64,000 bases of DNA from Glycomyces fuscus (GCA_002529455.1 NYMS01000010.1:80447-144446), one strand, 5' to 3'; shown: positions 1 to 8,433, counted from the stretch's first letter. Made by a program: numbers and translations. Notes: generated from the letters alone by a model not told the origin.

Positions 1-825
1 GGCGCCTCCGTCACCGGAAGCGTCCGCCTGGACGGGCGGGAGCTGGTCGGCGCCCCGCCCGCGGTCCTGCGGCCCCTGCGCGGCCGGCGGATGTCCCTGG
101 TGCCCCAGGACGCGCTCGCCGTGCTCAGCCCCGTGCACACCGTGGGCGCCCAGCTCGTGCGCGCCCTGCGCTCCGTGCACCGGATGAGCCGGGCCTCGGC
201 GTGGGAGCGGGCGGTGGCCGCCCTGGACCGGGTCGGCATCCCCGACGCCGCCCGGCGCGCGCACGCCCACCCGCACGAGTTCTCCGGCGGTATGCGCCAG
301 CGGGCGGTCGTCGCGATGGCCACGGTCAACGAACCCGACCTCGTGTTCGCCGACGAGCCCACGACCGCCCTCGACCCCAGGATGCAGGCCCGGACGCTGG
401 AACTGCTGTGCGGACTGCGGGAGCGCTCCGGCACCTCGGTCGTCCTGGTCACCCACGACCTGGGCGTCGTCGGCGGGTACGCCGACCGGGTGGTGGTCGT
501 CTACGCCGGGCGCCACGTCGAGTCGGGCCCGGTGGAGGCGGTCCTGACCCGGCCCCGCGCCCCCTACACCGCGGGCCTGGTCGCCGCCCTGCCCCGGCCC
601 GGGGCCGCGGACCGCCGCCTCCCCGCCATCGCCGGAACGCCCCCCTCCCCGCAGGCGCTGCCCGGCGGCTGCGCCTTCGCTCCCCGCTGCCCGCTGGCCG
701 GGGACCGGTGCCACGCCGAGGAGCCCCCGCCCACGCAGGCGGGGGAACCGGGCAGGCTGGTCTCCTGCCACCGCTGGCGGGACCTGCCCGACCCGGCGGC
801 CTCCCTGTTCACGGACACCGCGTGA
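1..825 (+). CDS. Oligopeptide/nickel-type ABC transporter ATPase, 5'-truncated (DppD-like)
   Basis: The reading frame is already open at base 1, so the start and Walker A lie upstream of the window. Visible parts are the Q-loop (LVPQD), the ABC signature FSGGMRQR, the Walker B stretch LVFADEPTTALD, the switch histidine VTHD, and the C-terminal oligopeptide-type tail with a cysteine-bearing segment (CAFAPRCPLAGDRC) typical of DppD/OppD/NikD ATPases. It would energise import of peptides, nickel or metallophore complexes together with a permease pair and a binding protein that must lie upstream. The partner ATPase follows after a 196 bp gap holding a long inverted repeat. Family assignment is firm; substrate is not determinable. 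Confidence 0.9.
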   Translation, partial: GASVTGSVRLDGRELVGAPPAVLRPLRGRRMSLVPQDALAVLSPVHTVGAQLVRALRSVHRMSRASAWERAVAALDRVGIPDAARRAHAHPHEFSGGMRQRAVVAMATVNEPDLVFADEPTTALDPRMQARTLELLCGLRERSGTSVVLVTHDLGVVGGYADRVVVVYAGRHVESGPVEAVLTRPRAPYTAGLVAALPRPGAADRRLPAIAGTPPSPQALPGGCAFAPRCPLAGDRCHAEEPPPTQAGEPGRLVSCHRWRDLPDPAASLFTDTA

Positions 826-838
826 CCGGAAAGCGGCA

Positions 839-917
839 CTGACCTGCGGTGATCTTGTACCTGTAGCGAGGTTCGAGCGCCCGACCTCGCTATAGGTACA
901 AGATCACCGCAGGTCAG
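839..917. repeat. Long near-perfect inverted repeat (34 bp arms, 11 bp loop)
   Basis: Bases 839-872 are the reverse complement of 884-917 apart from one internal G/A difference. The loop is 873-883. It starts 14 bp after the first ATPase gene and ends about 105 bp before the second. The arms are only moderately GC-rich, unlike the GC hairpins used as terminators elsewhere here, and no T-tract follows. It could be an intra-operon terminator or attenuator, or a dispersed palindromic element of MITE or REP type. Confidence 0.85.
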
Positions 918-1021
918 AACCCTTGAGTCGCACTGGCAACGTTTCCGGCCAGCCCGCCGGACGCGGCGCCGGCGCCCCGCACCGCGGCACGGACCCCGTG
1001 CACACCACGAGGAAGGACGAC

Positions 1022-1840
1022 ATGACCACCCCACCGCTGCTGAGCGTGCGCGACCTGGTGGTGCGCTACCCGGGCCGCACCCGGCGGGCCGCCCCGGTGA
1101 CGGCCGTCGACGGGATCTCCTTCGACATCCGCGCGGGGGAGACGCTCGCCCTGGTCGGGGAGTCGGGGTGCGGCAAGTCCAGCACCGCCGCGGCCGTGAC
1201 CGGGCTGCTGCGTCCCCGGTCCGGGTCGGTGCGCTTCGAGGGCCGGGAGCTGACCGCCATGGGGGAGAAGGAGCTGCGCGCCCTGCGCCCCGCGATCCAA
1301 CCGGTCTTCCAGGACCCCTACGGCTCGCTCAGCCCGCGCCTGCGCGTGCGCGACGCGGTCGCCGAACCCCTGCGCATCCACGGCCGCTGGGACCGCGCGA
1401 CCGGGCCCGCCCGGGTGGCGGAGCTGCTGGAGAAGGTGGGGCTGGACCCCGCGCACGGCGACCGGCTGCCGCACGAGCTCTCCGGCGGGCAGTGCCAGCG
1501 CGTGGGGATCGCCCGCGCGCTGGCCTGCGAGCCGCGGCTGCTGGTCCTGGACGAGCCGGTGTCGGCCCTGGACTCCTCGGTGCGCGCCGGGGTGCTCAAC
1601 CTGCTCACCGGCCTCCAGGACGAACTGGGCCTGGGCTACCTGTTCATCTGCCACGACCTGGCGCTCGTCGGGCACGTCGCGCACCGCGCGGCGGTCATGC
1701 GCGAGGGGCGGCTGGTGGAGACCGGCCCCGCCCGCCGGATCTGCTCCGACCCCGCCGACCCCTACACCCGCGAGCTGGTGGACGCCGTCCCGGTGTTCCC
1801 CGGCACCTCCCGGGACCGGCCGCTGCCGAGCGCCTCGTGA
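1022..1840 (+). CDS. Oligopeptide/nickel-type ABC transporter ATPase (DppF-like)
   Basis: 272-residue ATPase, second of the importer pair. Walker A is GESGCGKSS (about residues 45-53), followed by Q-loop VFQDPYGSLSP, signature LSGGQCQR, Walker B LLVLDEPVSALDSS and switch HD. The chosen ATG at 1022 follows GAGGAAGGA by a few bases. The frame is open further upstream, but that extension is low-complexity and runs toward the inverted repeat. The C-terminal region is short, lacking most of the oligopeptide-type extension seen in DppD. Its stop overlaps the GTG of the following MFS gene (GTGA), so the two are probably translationally coupled. Confidence 0.9.
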   Translation: MTTPPLLSVRDLVVRYPGRTRRAAPVTAVDGISFDIRAGETLALVGESGCGKSSTAAAVTGLLRPRSGSVRFEGRELTAMGEKELRALRPAIQPVFQDPYGSLSPRLRVRDAVAEPLRIHGRWDRATGPARVAELLEKVGLDPAHGDRLPHELSGGQCQRVGIARALACEPRLLVLDEPVSALDSSVRAGVLNLLTGLQDELGLGYLFICHDLALVGHVAHRAAVMREGRLVETGPARRICSDPADPYTRELVDAVPVFPGTSRDRPLPSAS

Positions 1841-3129
1841 GCCCGGCACGGCCCTCCGGCGGGCGCGGGAGCGGGCGCGGGAACGTCCTGTCCCGGACCA
1901 CCGCGCGCGGGACCGCGGCGCTGCGCGACGCGTGCCGCCTGCCCGCCCTGCCCCTGCTGCTGGTCGGCTCGCAGTTCGCGTTCAACGTCGGCTTCTTCGC
2001 GGTCCTGCCCTACCTCGCCGACCACCTCGGCGGCGCCCTGGGCCTGGCCGGGTGGCTGGTCGGACTCGTGCTGGGCCTGCGCACCTTCAGCCAGCAGGGC
2101 CTGTTCGTCGTGGGCGGCACGCTCACCGACCGCTTCGGGGCGCGCCCGGTGGTGCTGGCGGGCTGCGCGCTGCGCGTCGCCGGGTTCTGCTGGCTCGGCC
2201 TCGCGCAGGGCACCGGGCCGGTCATCGCCTCGGTCCTGCTCATCGGCTTCGCCGCCGCGCTGTTCTCCCCGGCCGTGGAGACCGAGATCGTGCGCCAGGC
2301 CGTGCGGCACGAGCGGCGGACCGGTGAGCCCCGCACCCGGATGCTCGCCCTGTTCTCCGTCGCGGGGCAGGCGGGGACCCTCGTCGGCCCGCCGCTGGGC
2401 GCACTGCTGCTGCTCGGCGGCTTCCGCGCCGCCTGCCTGGCCGGGGCGGCGGTCTTCGCCGCGGTGCTGGCCGGGCACCTGCGGCTGATGCCCCGCGCCG
2501 CGCCGGGCGCGCCCGCGGGGGCCGAACGGGGGGCGCCGCGCGTGGGGGAGGGGCTGCGGCTGCTGCTGGGCAACCGCCGGTTCCTGGCGCTGTGCCTGGC
2601 CTACAGCGGTTACCTGCTGGCCTACAACCAGCTCTACCTGGCCCTGCCCGCGGAGGTGGAGCGGGCGACCGGTTCCCAGACGGCGCTGGGCTGGCTGCTG
2701 GCCTGGGCGTCGCTGCTCTACATCGTCGCGCAGATGCCCGTGCTGCGGTGGTCCGCCGCCCGCCTGACACGGCGGGCGACGCTGGTGTGGGGGCTGGTGC
2801 TGATCTGCCTGGGCTTCGCCGGGGCGGCCGCGTCGATGCCGGTCGGCACGCTGGGCGGGCTCGTGCCCTCCGCGGTGTTCGTCACCGCGCTGACCCTGGG
2901 CCAGGTGCTCATCGTGCCCACGGTGCGGGCCTGGATCCCCGACCTGGTGGAGGAGCGCCACCTGGGCCTGTTCACGGGCGCGCTGTCCTCCCTGTCCGGG
3001 CTGGTGGTGCTCCTGGGCAGCGTGCCCGCGGGGGCGCTGCTGGACCTGGGCGGGCCGCTTCCCTGGCTCCTGCTCGCCCTGGTGCCGCTGGCCGGGGCGG
3101 CGCTGGTCCCGGGCCGGGGCCGCCCCTGA
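1837..3129 (+). CDS. MFS transporter coupled to the peptide/nickel-type ABC importer
   Basis: 430-residue major facilitator with about 12 hydrophobic segments. The loop after helix 2 carries the MFS motif A-like sequence GTLTDRFGARP, and a second half begins near residue 230 after a basic linker. The GTG start overlaps the upstream ATPase stop by four bases, so import ATPases and this probable exporter are co-produced. In bacterial opine-metallophore loci (staphylopine and pseudopaline types) an MFS or DMT exporter is encoded beside an Opp/Nik-type importer. The same pairing here is suggestive, but no metallophore synthase is in the window. It could also be a general drug or metabolite exporter. 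Confidence 0.85.
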   Translation: MSPARPSGGRGSGRGNVLSRTTARGTAALRDACRLPALPLLLVGSQFAFNVGFFAVLPYLADHLGGALGLAGWLVGLVLGLRTFSQQGLFVVGGTLTDRFGARPVVLAGCALRVAGFCWLGLAQGTGPVIASVLLIGFAAALFSPAVETEIVRQAVRHERRTGEPRTRMLALFSVAGQAGTLVGPPLGALLLLGGFRAACLAGAAVFAAVLAGHLRLMPRAAPGAPAGAERGAPRVGEGLRLLLGNRRFLALCLAYSGYLLAYNQLYLALPAEVERATGSQTALGWLLAWASLLYIVAQMPVLRWSAARLTRRATLVWGLVLICLGFAGAAASMPVGTLGGLVPSAVFVTALTLGQVLIVPTVRAWIPDLVEERHLGLFTGALSSLSGLVVLLGSVPAGALLDLGGPLPWLLLALVPLAGAALVPGRGRP

Positions 3130-3183
3130 CCCGGGTGCGGTGCGGCCCCGTTCAGCGCGGCTTCCCGGCCGCGGCGGCGCCGG

Positions 3184-3924
3184 TCACCCCTGCGGCACGA
3201 CCCGGAACAGGCCCGCCTCGGCGGGTCCGTGGGGCAGGACCCCGAGCCCGTGCGGCGCGGTCTCGGCACGCAGCCCCTCCTCCGAGAGGGTCCACCAGTC
3301 GTAGGACACCTCGTCGCGGCTCACGAGGCGCTCACCCTGGCGGACCTCGTAGGTCATGTGCCAGGTGATCCGCTCCGCACCCGCGGGTTCGGCCTCCGCC
3401 CAGCCGGTGTAGACCCGCTCGCCCACGCGGACCTCGCTCATCCGGGAGCGTTCCACCCGCTCGGGTTCCAGCGGCGGGGCCAGGGTGAGCAGCGCGCACG
3501 CGTCCGGGGCCAGCCGTGCGGCCAGGTCGCGCCAGAGCCGGTCGCGCTCGTCGGGGGAGAGGTGCCCGACGAGGTTGGCCATCAGCACCCCGCCGAGCCG
3601 CTCGGGCAGGCGGGCCGAGAGCAGGTCGTCCCCGTCCACGGTGACCCGGGCGCGCAGGCCCTCGGAGGCGGCCACCCGCGAGAGCAGCACGGCGCGCAGC
3701 ACGGGGGAGGGTTCGAGGGCCAGGACACGGGCCCCGGGCAGGGTGCGGGCCAGCAGCAGGGTGCCCCAGCCGCCGCCCGCGCCCGCGTCCAGCAGGGGTC
3801 CCCGGTCGGCGGGCATCCGGCGGACCGCCTCGGCGACGGCCTCCCCGAAGTGGTCCCACCACCCGGCGATCATGATGTCGATGAACTGCCCGGAACGGGC
3901 GTAGGGATCGTCGTACTCGGCCAC
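3184..3924 (-). CDS. Class I SAM-dependent methyltransferase
   Basis: 246 residues. The SAM-binding motif I is LLDAGAGGGWGTLLL, followed by an acidic motif II region (VLALEPSPVLRAVL) and a motif around VTVDGDDLLSA, so this is a Rossmann-fold methyltransferase. The acceptor is unknown. I chose GTG 3924 because GAGGAAGGA lies about 7 bases upstream; an ATG in frame at 3957 has no such site and falls beside the palindrome at 3958-3984. The gene is convergent with the MFS gene. If the upstream palindrome is a metal-regulator box, the enzyme could belong to the same metal-related system, but that is inference. Confidence 0.85.
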   Translation of the reverse strand: MAEYDDPYARSGQFIDIMIAGWWDHFGEAVAEAVRRMPADRGPLLDAGAGGGWGTLLLARTLPGARVLALEPSPVLRAVLLSRVAASEGLRARVTVDGDDLLSARLPERLGGVLMANLVGHLSPDERDRLWRDLAARLAPDACALLTLAPPLEPERVERSRMSEVRVGERVYTGWAEAEPAGAERITWHMTYEVRQGERLVSRDEVSYDWWTLSEEGLRAETAPHGLGVLPHGPAEAGLFRVVPQG

Positions 3925-3957
3925 GGCGGGGTCCTTCCTCGCACGGGTTCGACACAC

Positions 3958-3984
3958 ATTCGAAAATGAAAACCGTTTCCGAAT
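3958..3984 (-). promoter_or_regulatory. AT-rich palindrome upstream of the methyltransferase (Fur/Zur-like candidate)
   Basis: Arms ATTCG and CGAAT at 3958-3962 and 3980-3984 flank an A/T-rich core containing AAACCGTTT (3970-3978). The composition contrasts sharply with the surroundings. The overall look, GAAAA and GTTT halves about a short centre, recalls actinobacterial Zur or Fur sites, but the match is imperfect. It lies just upstream of the methyltransferase start. Confidence 0.4.
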
Positions 3985-4033
3985 GCTAGCGGTCGAGGGG
4001 ACCGCCGGTCGAGCGCGGCCGTCCCGATCCGGT

Positions 4034-5326
4034 TCAGGAGCCCCCGCGCCGGGCGACGACCTCCTCCAGCAACCGCACGGCCGCGCCCGTGCCGTCCTCG
4101 GCGCGGACCCGTCCGCCCAGGCCGCGCGCCCGTTCCGCGAGCGCGGGGTCGCCGGCCGCGCGGGCCAGGGCGGGGGCCAGGGCGTCCGCGGTCAGGCGCT
4201 GTCCCCGCAGCGGGGCGAGGGCGGCCCCGGCCGCGTGGGCGCGCTCCGCCCAGAACGGCTGGTCGCCCCAGAAGGGGCACACGACCTGCGGCCTGCCCGA
4301 GGCGAGCGCGGCGCCGGTGGTCCCGGCACCGCCGTGGTGCACGACCGCCGAGCACCGGGGGAACAGCCGCTCGTGCGGGGCCCCGTCGATGACCAGCACG
4401 TCGTCCCCTCCGGTTCCGGCGGTGATGCCGCCCCGGCCCGAGGCGACGACCGCGCGCACCCCGGCCCGGCGCACGGCCTCGCCCACCACGCGCCCGGTGG
4501 CCGCGGGGTCGGAGGTGGGCAGGCTGCTGAACCCGACGAACACCGGCGGGCTCCCGGCGTCCAGGAACGACTCCAGTTCGGGGGAGGGCCGCCACCCCGT
4601 GTCCGGCGGCGGGAACCAGAAGCCGGTGGTGCGCACCCGCGGCGGGTAGTGCGTCCGCGGCGGCAGCAGGTGGCGGCTGAACGCCTGGAGCACGGTGGAC
4701 GGGCTCCCGTCCGGCTGGCGCAGCGGGTCGTGGCGTCCGTCCCGGCGGGGCAGGCCCAGCCGGTCCCGGAACTCCTCGGCCACCGCGCGCTGTCCGCGCA
4801 GGGCCAGGGCGGTCAGGCGGTAGGTCAGCGGGTTGAGGGCCCCGGGCATCCAGCGCGGCCAGGGCACGCCGGGGGCGGGGAAGGCGCGGGTGGGCACCCA
4901 GGAGGGCTGGAGGGCCACCGGGACGGAGGGCGCGCCCAGGTGCTCGGCGATGTGCCCTCCCGGCATGCCGGGGATGTGCACGACCACGTCCGCGCGCTCG
5001 TCGGCGACCCCGGCCATGTCCTCGTGGACCCTGCGCATGAGCGGGGTGATCCTGCGCAGCAGGGCGGCGGTGTGCACGGCGCCGCGCAGGCCCCGCAGCC
5101 CGGTCTCCCTCACGCCGTCCAGTTCGGGGTCGCCCATGAGGGCGTTGGGGCCGTCGTCCACCGGGCGGTAGGCGACGCCGTACCCGGCGGCCAGCGGGGC
5201 CGCGGACGCGGGGCCCGCGACCACGCCGGTGTGCCCGGCCGCCTCCAGGGCCCTGGCCAGGGCCAGGAAGGGCTGGACGTCTCCGCGGGTGCCGTGGGTG
5301 AGCAGGAGGGCGCGCACGCCGGTCAT
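4034..5326 (-). CDS. UDP-glycosyltransferase-type GT1 family enzyme
   Basis: 430 residues with GT-B architecture. The N-terminal domain opens with LLTHGTRGDVQPFLALA, typical of sterol- and antibiotic-type GT1 enzymes. The C-terminal nucleotide-sugar motif includes VVHHGGAGTTGAALASGRP followed by PFWGDQPFWA. Such enzymes transfer a sugar from an NDP-sugar to a lipophilic acceptor such as a macrolide, polyketide or hopanoid/sterol, in the cytosol. It is the second gene of an operon with a TetR regulator: its ATG overlaps the regulator's stop (ATGA), so expression is coupled. A resistance role (inactivation of an antibiotic by glycosylation, induced through the TetR protein) is plausible but unproven. 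Confidence 0.88.
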   Translation of the reverse strand: MTGVRALLLTHGTRGDVQPFLALARALEAAGHTGVVAGPASAAPLAAGYGVAYRPVDDGPNALMGDPELDGVRETGLRGLRGAVHTAALLRRITPLMRRVHEDMAGVADERADVVVHIPGMPGGHIAEHLGAPSVPVALQPSWVPTRAFPAPGVPWPRWMPGALNPLTYRLTALALRGQRAVAEEFRDRLGLPRRDGRHDPLRQPDGSPSTVLQAFSRHLLPPRTHYPPRVRTTGFWFPPPDTGWRPSPELESFLDAGSPPVFVGFSSLPTSDPAATGRVVGEAVRRAGVRAVVASGRGGITAGTGGDDVLVIDGAPHERLFPRCSAVVHHGGAGTTGAALASGRPQVVCPFWGDQPFWAERAHAAGAALAPLRGQRLTADALAPALARAAGDPALAERARGLGGRVRAEDGTGAAVRLLEEVVARRGGS

Positions 5327-5937
5327 TCCTTCCGGGGGGTGAGGCCCCGCGCGACGATGTCGATCAGCAGGTCGAGGGTCTGGTGGTAGTGCTCCGGTGC
5401 CGCCAGGCGGTCGGCGTTCACCGGAAGGAGCAGGACGGCCTGGAGGACGCCGACGATGGCGGCCGGATGGGCGTCCACCAGCTCGCCGGTCCCGCGCCGG
5501 GCGTCCACGAACGCGCCCAGCGCGACGGCCGGGTTGTCGGGGGAGGAGCCGACCCGGGACGGGGCGACCTTGCGCGCGACGGCGTCCATCTCCTCGGGGT
5601 GGGTCACGAGCCGTCCGTACAGGGGGTTGTCGGCCAGCTCGTCCACGCTGGCGCGCAGGAACCGCCGCAGCCCCTCCCGGGTGTCGTCGGTGCTGGTCAG
5701 GGCCCCGTCGATGACGCGCTCCCTGACCTCGGCCATCTGGCGCAGCATCAGCTCCAGGTAGAGGGCCTCCTTGGAGTCGAAGAAGGAGTAGAAGCTGCTC
5801 TTGGCGATGCCGGCGGGCGCGACCAGCTCCTCCAGGGAGGTCTTGCGCAGCCCCCGGGTGGTGAACAGGGCGCGGCCCGACTCCAGCAGCAGGCCGGTGA
5901 TGCGTTCCTTCTCCTGCGCGGAGAACGCGGGTGGCAC
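5323..5937 (-). CDS. TetR-family regulator of the glycosyltransferase operon
   Basis: 204 residues. The N-terminal helix-turn-helix includes TTRGLRKTSLEELVAPAGIAKSSFYSFF, the TetR recognition helix with its FYSFF end; the C-terminal ligand domain is divergent. GTG 5937 is preferred because GAGGAG lies 6 bases upstream. The frame runs on to 6027, but the longer versions would read through the palindrome at 6001-6025. The first gene of a two-gene operon, it probably represses itself and the glycosyltransferase and releases on binding the compound to be glycosylated. Confidence 0.85.
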   Translation of the reverse strand: MPPAFSAQEKERITGLLLESGRALFTTRGLRKTSLEELVAPAGIAKSSFYSFFDSKEALYLELMLRQMAEVRERVIDGALTSTDDTREGLRRFLRASVDELADNPLYGRLVTHPEEMDAVARKVAPSRVGSSPDNPAVALGAFVDARRGTGELVDAHPAAIVGVLQAVLLLPVNADRLAAPEHYHQTLDLLIDIVARGLTPRKE

Positions 5938-6000
5938 GGTGGTCTCCTCCTCGGTGGGCGGTGTCCGCGGGGGTCTCGTCCGACGACTGTTCGGGACCAT

Positions 6001-6025
6001 GAAAACATTTTGGTTATGTGTTTTC
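6001..6025 (-). promoter_or_regulatory. Candidate operator of the TetR-glycosyltransferase operon
   Basis: Perfect 7 bp inverted repeat GAAAACA (6001-6007) and TGTTTTC (6019-6025) separated by 11 bp, in an AT-rich island about 65 bp upstream of the preferred regulator start. Size and position fit an autoregulatory TetR operator. Confidence 0.6.
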
Positions 6026-6182
6026 AAGCGGGTGCGCGTGCGGACGCCGCCGCTCCCGACCGGACCCGGGGACCGGGGGCCGGAGGCGGGGGCCGGGGAC
6101 CGGAGGCCGGACCCGGGGACCGGAGGCGAAGGCGGGGGCGCCGCCCGGCGGGACGCGGCGCGGGGAGCGGGCCCCGGAGCGG

Positions 6183-6210
6183 CGACGTTTCGGCCGCCGC
6201 CGAAGCGTCG
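6183..6210. promoter_or_regulatory. 12 bp-arm hairpin just upstream of the flavin-type gene
   Basis: Arms 6183-6194 and 6199-6210 pair with one G-T exception and a 4-base loop. It ends 20 bp before the ATG at 6231, so it would lie in the promoter or 5' leader. Upstream, roughly 6059-6125 is a GC-only low-complexity stretch with repeated GGGGACCGG-like words. Confidence 0.4.
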
Positions 6211-6230
6211 GCCTCCTAGATTCGTCGGTC

Positions 6231-6887
6231 ATGACCACCGACCAGCGGACGGGCCCGGGGCGTGCCGCCCCGGCCGCTCCCCTCACCCACCGGACCATCC
6301 GACCGCGCATCCTCTACTTCGGCACCCCCGTGGTGCTGCTCTCCACCGTCAACGACGACGGCACCCCCAACCTCGCCCCGATCTCCTCGGTCTGGGCCCT
6401 GGGGTACCTGCTGGTGCTGGGCCTGGGGGCCACCGGCCAGACCGCGCGCAACCTGGCGGAGCGCCCCGAGCTCGTGGCCAGCTTCCCCGCGGCCGAGGAC
6501 TGGGCGAGCGTCGAGCGGCTGGCCCCGCTGACCGGACGCCGGCCCGTGCCCCCGGGCAAGCCGCCGGGCTGCCGCTTCGAGGCCGACAAGTTCGCCGCCG
6601 CGGGCCTGACCCCGCAGGAGTCGCAGCGGGTCGCGCCGCCCCGCGTGGCCGAGTGCCCGTTGCAGCTGGAGGCCCGGGCGGTGCGCGTGGACGCCGACGC
6701 CTCGGGCGGCCTCACCGTGGTCCAGGCCGAGGTGCTGCGGGTGCACGCGGACGAGAGCGTGGTGGTGCCCGGCACCGACCACGTCGACCCCGCGCGCTGG
6801 AACCCGATGATCTACAACTTCCGCCACTACTTCGGGCTGGGGCACCAGTACGGGCACTCCCACCGCTCCGAGACGCCCGGTTCCTGA
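6231..6887 (+). CDS. Flavin reductase-like / pyridoxamine phosphate oxidase-like split-barrel protein
   Basis: 218 residues. The N-terminal half has FGTPVVLLSTVNDDGTPNLAP and SSVWALGYLLVLGLG, the split-barrel FMN-binding pattern of the flavin reductase domain family, followed by TARNLAERPELVASFP, which is typical of the family. The C-terminal half continues the barrel (ECPLQLEARAVRV) and ends in a His-rich tail. It would bind FMN and either reduce flavin for a partner or act on a small aromatic substrate. The ATG at 6231 is preferred, though no strong ribosome site is visible. Convergent with the kinase gene. Confidence 0.8.
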   Translation: MTTDQRTGPGRAAPAAPLTHRTIRPRILYFGTPVVLLSTVNDDGTPNLAPISSVWALGYLLVLGLGATGQTARNLAERPELVASFPAAEDWASVERLAPLTGRRPVPPGKPPGCRFEADKFAAAGLTPQESQRVAPPRVAECPLQLEARAVRVDADASGGLTVVQAEVLRVHADESVVVPGTDHVDPARWNPMIYNFRHYFGLGHQYGHSHRSETPGS

Positions 6888-6902
6888 GCGGACGGCCCCG
6901 GC

Positions 6903-6940
6903 CCGGCCGCCGCCCGGAGGGGCGCCTCCCCGGCGGCCGG
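6903..6940. terminator. Bidirectional hairpin terminator
   Basis: CCGGCCGCC (6903-6911) pairs with GGCGGCCGG (6932-6940), with an inner GGAGG/CCTCC stem. It sits between convergent genes. Confidence 0.6.
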
Positions 6941-6954
6941 ATCCGGCGGACCCG

Positions 6955-8433
6955 TCAGGGGGCGAACCCGCTGTGGGTGAGGGTCACGACGACCCCGGCG
7001 ATCTTCACCTCCACCACCACCTCGCCGACCTCCCACGCCGTCTCCTGCCCCCGTGGTGCGCCGAGGGTGTTGAGGACGGCCGGGGCGAGCCGGTCCCGGT
7101 CCTCCACCTCGGGGATGAACGAGACCATGAACAGCCCGTCCTCCCCGATGGCGTACTGGGTGGTCATCAGGATCCCGCAGAAGGCTTCGGGCGGCTCGCC
7201 GCTGACCCACCACCCGTTCTGCTCGCGGGCGCGGGGGAAGCGGGCGCGGAAGGCCGCGACGTCCGAGCCCCAGGCGACCCCGGACCAGCCCGCGCCGATC
7301 CGCTCGGCGAGCGTGCCCGGGGCGGCGGAGGGAGGCCGGGGAGCGGAGGCGGGGACCGCGCTCCCGCGCTCCACGCCGCCACCGCCGAACGCGTCCGCGA
7401 TCCGGCGCCACCAGCTCCTGGTCCCGCCCGTCCTCCTGGTCCCGCCCGTCGCCCCGCCTCCGCTCCCGCCGTCTCCGGCGCGGGTCGCGGCCAGGGTGGG
7501 CGCGGCCGGTGGGAGGGCCACCGGTTCGGTGGCGCCGTCCCCGTCCCCGCCTCCGGCGCCGTCCCCGCTGACCCGGGCTCCCTCCGCCATCGCCAGGATC
7601 GACGGAGGCAGCCACCCCCCGCCGGTCCACTCCCCGACCGCGCACGCCGCCAGGACCTCGTCCACCCCGGGGCGGTCGCCGGGGTTCTTCGCCAGACAGG
7701 CGGCCAGGAGGTCCCGCAGCCGGTCGGGGACGGCCGACAACCCGGGGGCCTCGTGCACGATGCGGTACAGCACCGCGGAGGGCCGGCCGGTCCCGAACGC
7801 GGGGGTGCCCGTGGCGGCGAACACCAGTACCCCGGCCAGGGAGAACACGTCGCTGGCCGGTCCGACCTCCCGGTCCCCGCGCGCCTGTTCCGGGGACATG
7901 TAGGCGGGGGTGCCCACGACCATGCCGCTGGTGGTCACCGAGGTCGCCTCCAGGGCGCGGGCGATCCCGAAGTCGATGAGACGGGGGCCGTCGTCGCACA
8001 GCAGGACGTTGGAGGGTTTGAGGTCGCGGTGCACCAGCTGGCACCCGTGTACCGCGGCCAGGCCCTCGGCCATGCCCGAGCCCAGGCGCAGCAGGGCGTC
8101 CTCGGGCAGGGGGCCGTGTTCGGAGACCGCGCTGTCCAGGGAGGGCCCCGGGACGTAGGCGGAGGCGAACCAGGGGCGGGCGGACTCGGTGTCGGCGTCG
8201 ACGACGTGCGCGGTGAAGAACCCTCCCACGCGCCGGGCGGCCTCGACCTCGCCGGTGAAGCGGCGGCGGAACTCGGGGTCGGCGCCGAACTCCGGGCGCA
8301 CGACCTTCACCGCCACCGGCCTTCCTCCGGCCGACAGGGCGAGGTAGACCTCGCCCATGCCGCCCGATCCCAGCCTGCCGCGCAGCCGGTAGGGGCCGAT
8401 GCTGTCGGGGTCCTCGGGGAGCAGCGGCTGCAT
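6955..8433 (-). CDS. Serine/threonine protein kinase with unrecognised C-terminal domain
   Basis: 492 residues. The kinase domain spans about residues 14-270: glycine loop RLGSGGMGEVYLA, catalytic Lys43 in VAVKVV, catalytic HRDLKPSN with Asp138, DFG at 155-157, activation segment GTPAYMSPEQARG. This is the PknB-like actinobacterial type. After a Gly/Ala/Pro-rich linker (about 290-370) comes a compact, non-membrane segment of about 120 residues containing GWSGVAWGSDVAAFRARFP and GILMTTQYAIG, which I do not recognise. No transmembrane helix is evident, so the enzyme appears cytosolic. ATG 8433 is the natural start immediately before the kinase fold. Confidence 0.88.
   Translation of the reverse strand: MQPLLPEDPDSIGPYRLRGRLGSGGMGEVYLALSAGGRPVAVKVVRPEFGADPEFRRRFTGEVEAARRVGGFFTAHVVDADTESARPWFASAYVPGPSLDSAVSEHGPLPEDALLRLGSGMAEGLAAVHGCQLVHRDLKPSNVLLCDDGPRLIDFGIARALEATSVTTSGMVVGTPAYMSPEQARGDREVGPASDVFSLAGVLVFAATGTPAFGTGRPSAVLYRIVHEAPGLSAVPDRLRDLLAACLAKNPGDRPGVDEVLAACAVGEWTGGGWLPPSILAMAEGARVSGDGAGGGDGDGATEPVALPPAAPTLAATRAGDGGSGGGATGGTRRTGGTRSWWRRIADAFGGGGVERGSAVPASAPRPPSAAPGTLAERIGAGWSGVAWGSDVAAFRARFPRAREQNGWWVSGEPPEAFCGILMTTQYAIGEDGLFMVSFIPEVEDRDRLAPAVLNTLGAPRGQETAWEVGEVVVEVKIAGVVVTLTHSGFAP

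Noticed and set aside
6059..6125. Repeated GGGGACCGG-like words
   Set aside because: GC-only low complexity without a constant period; not a defined tandem repeat or CRISPR.
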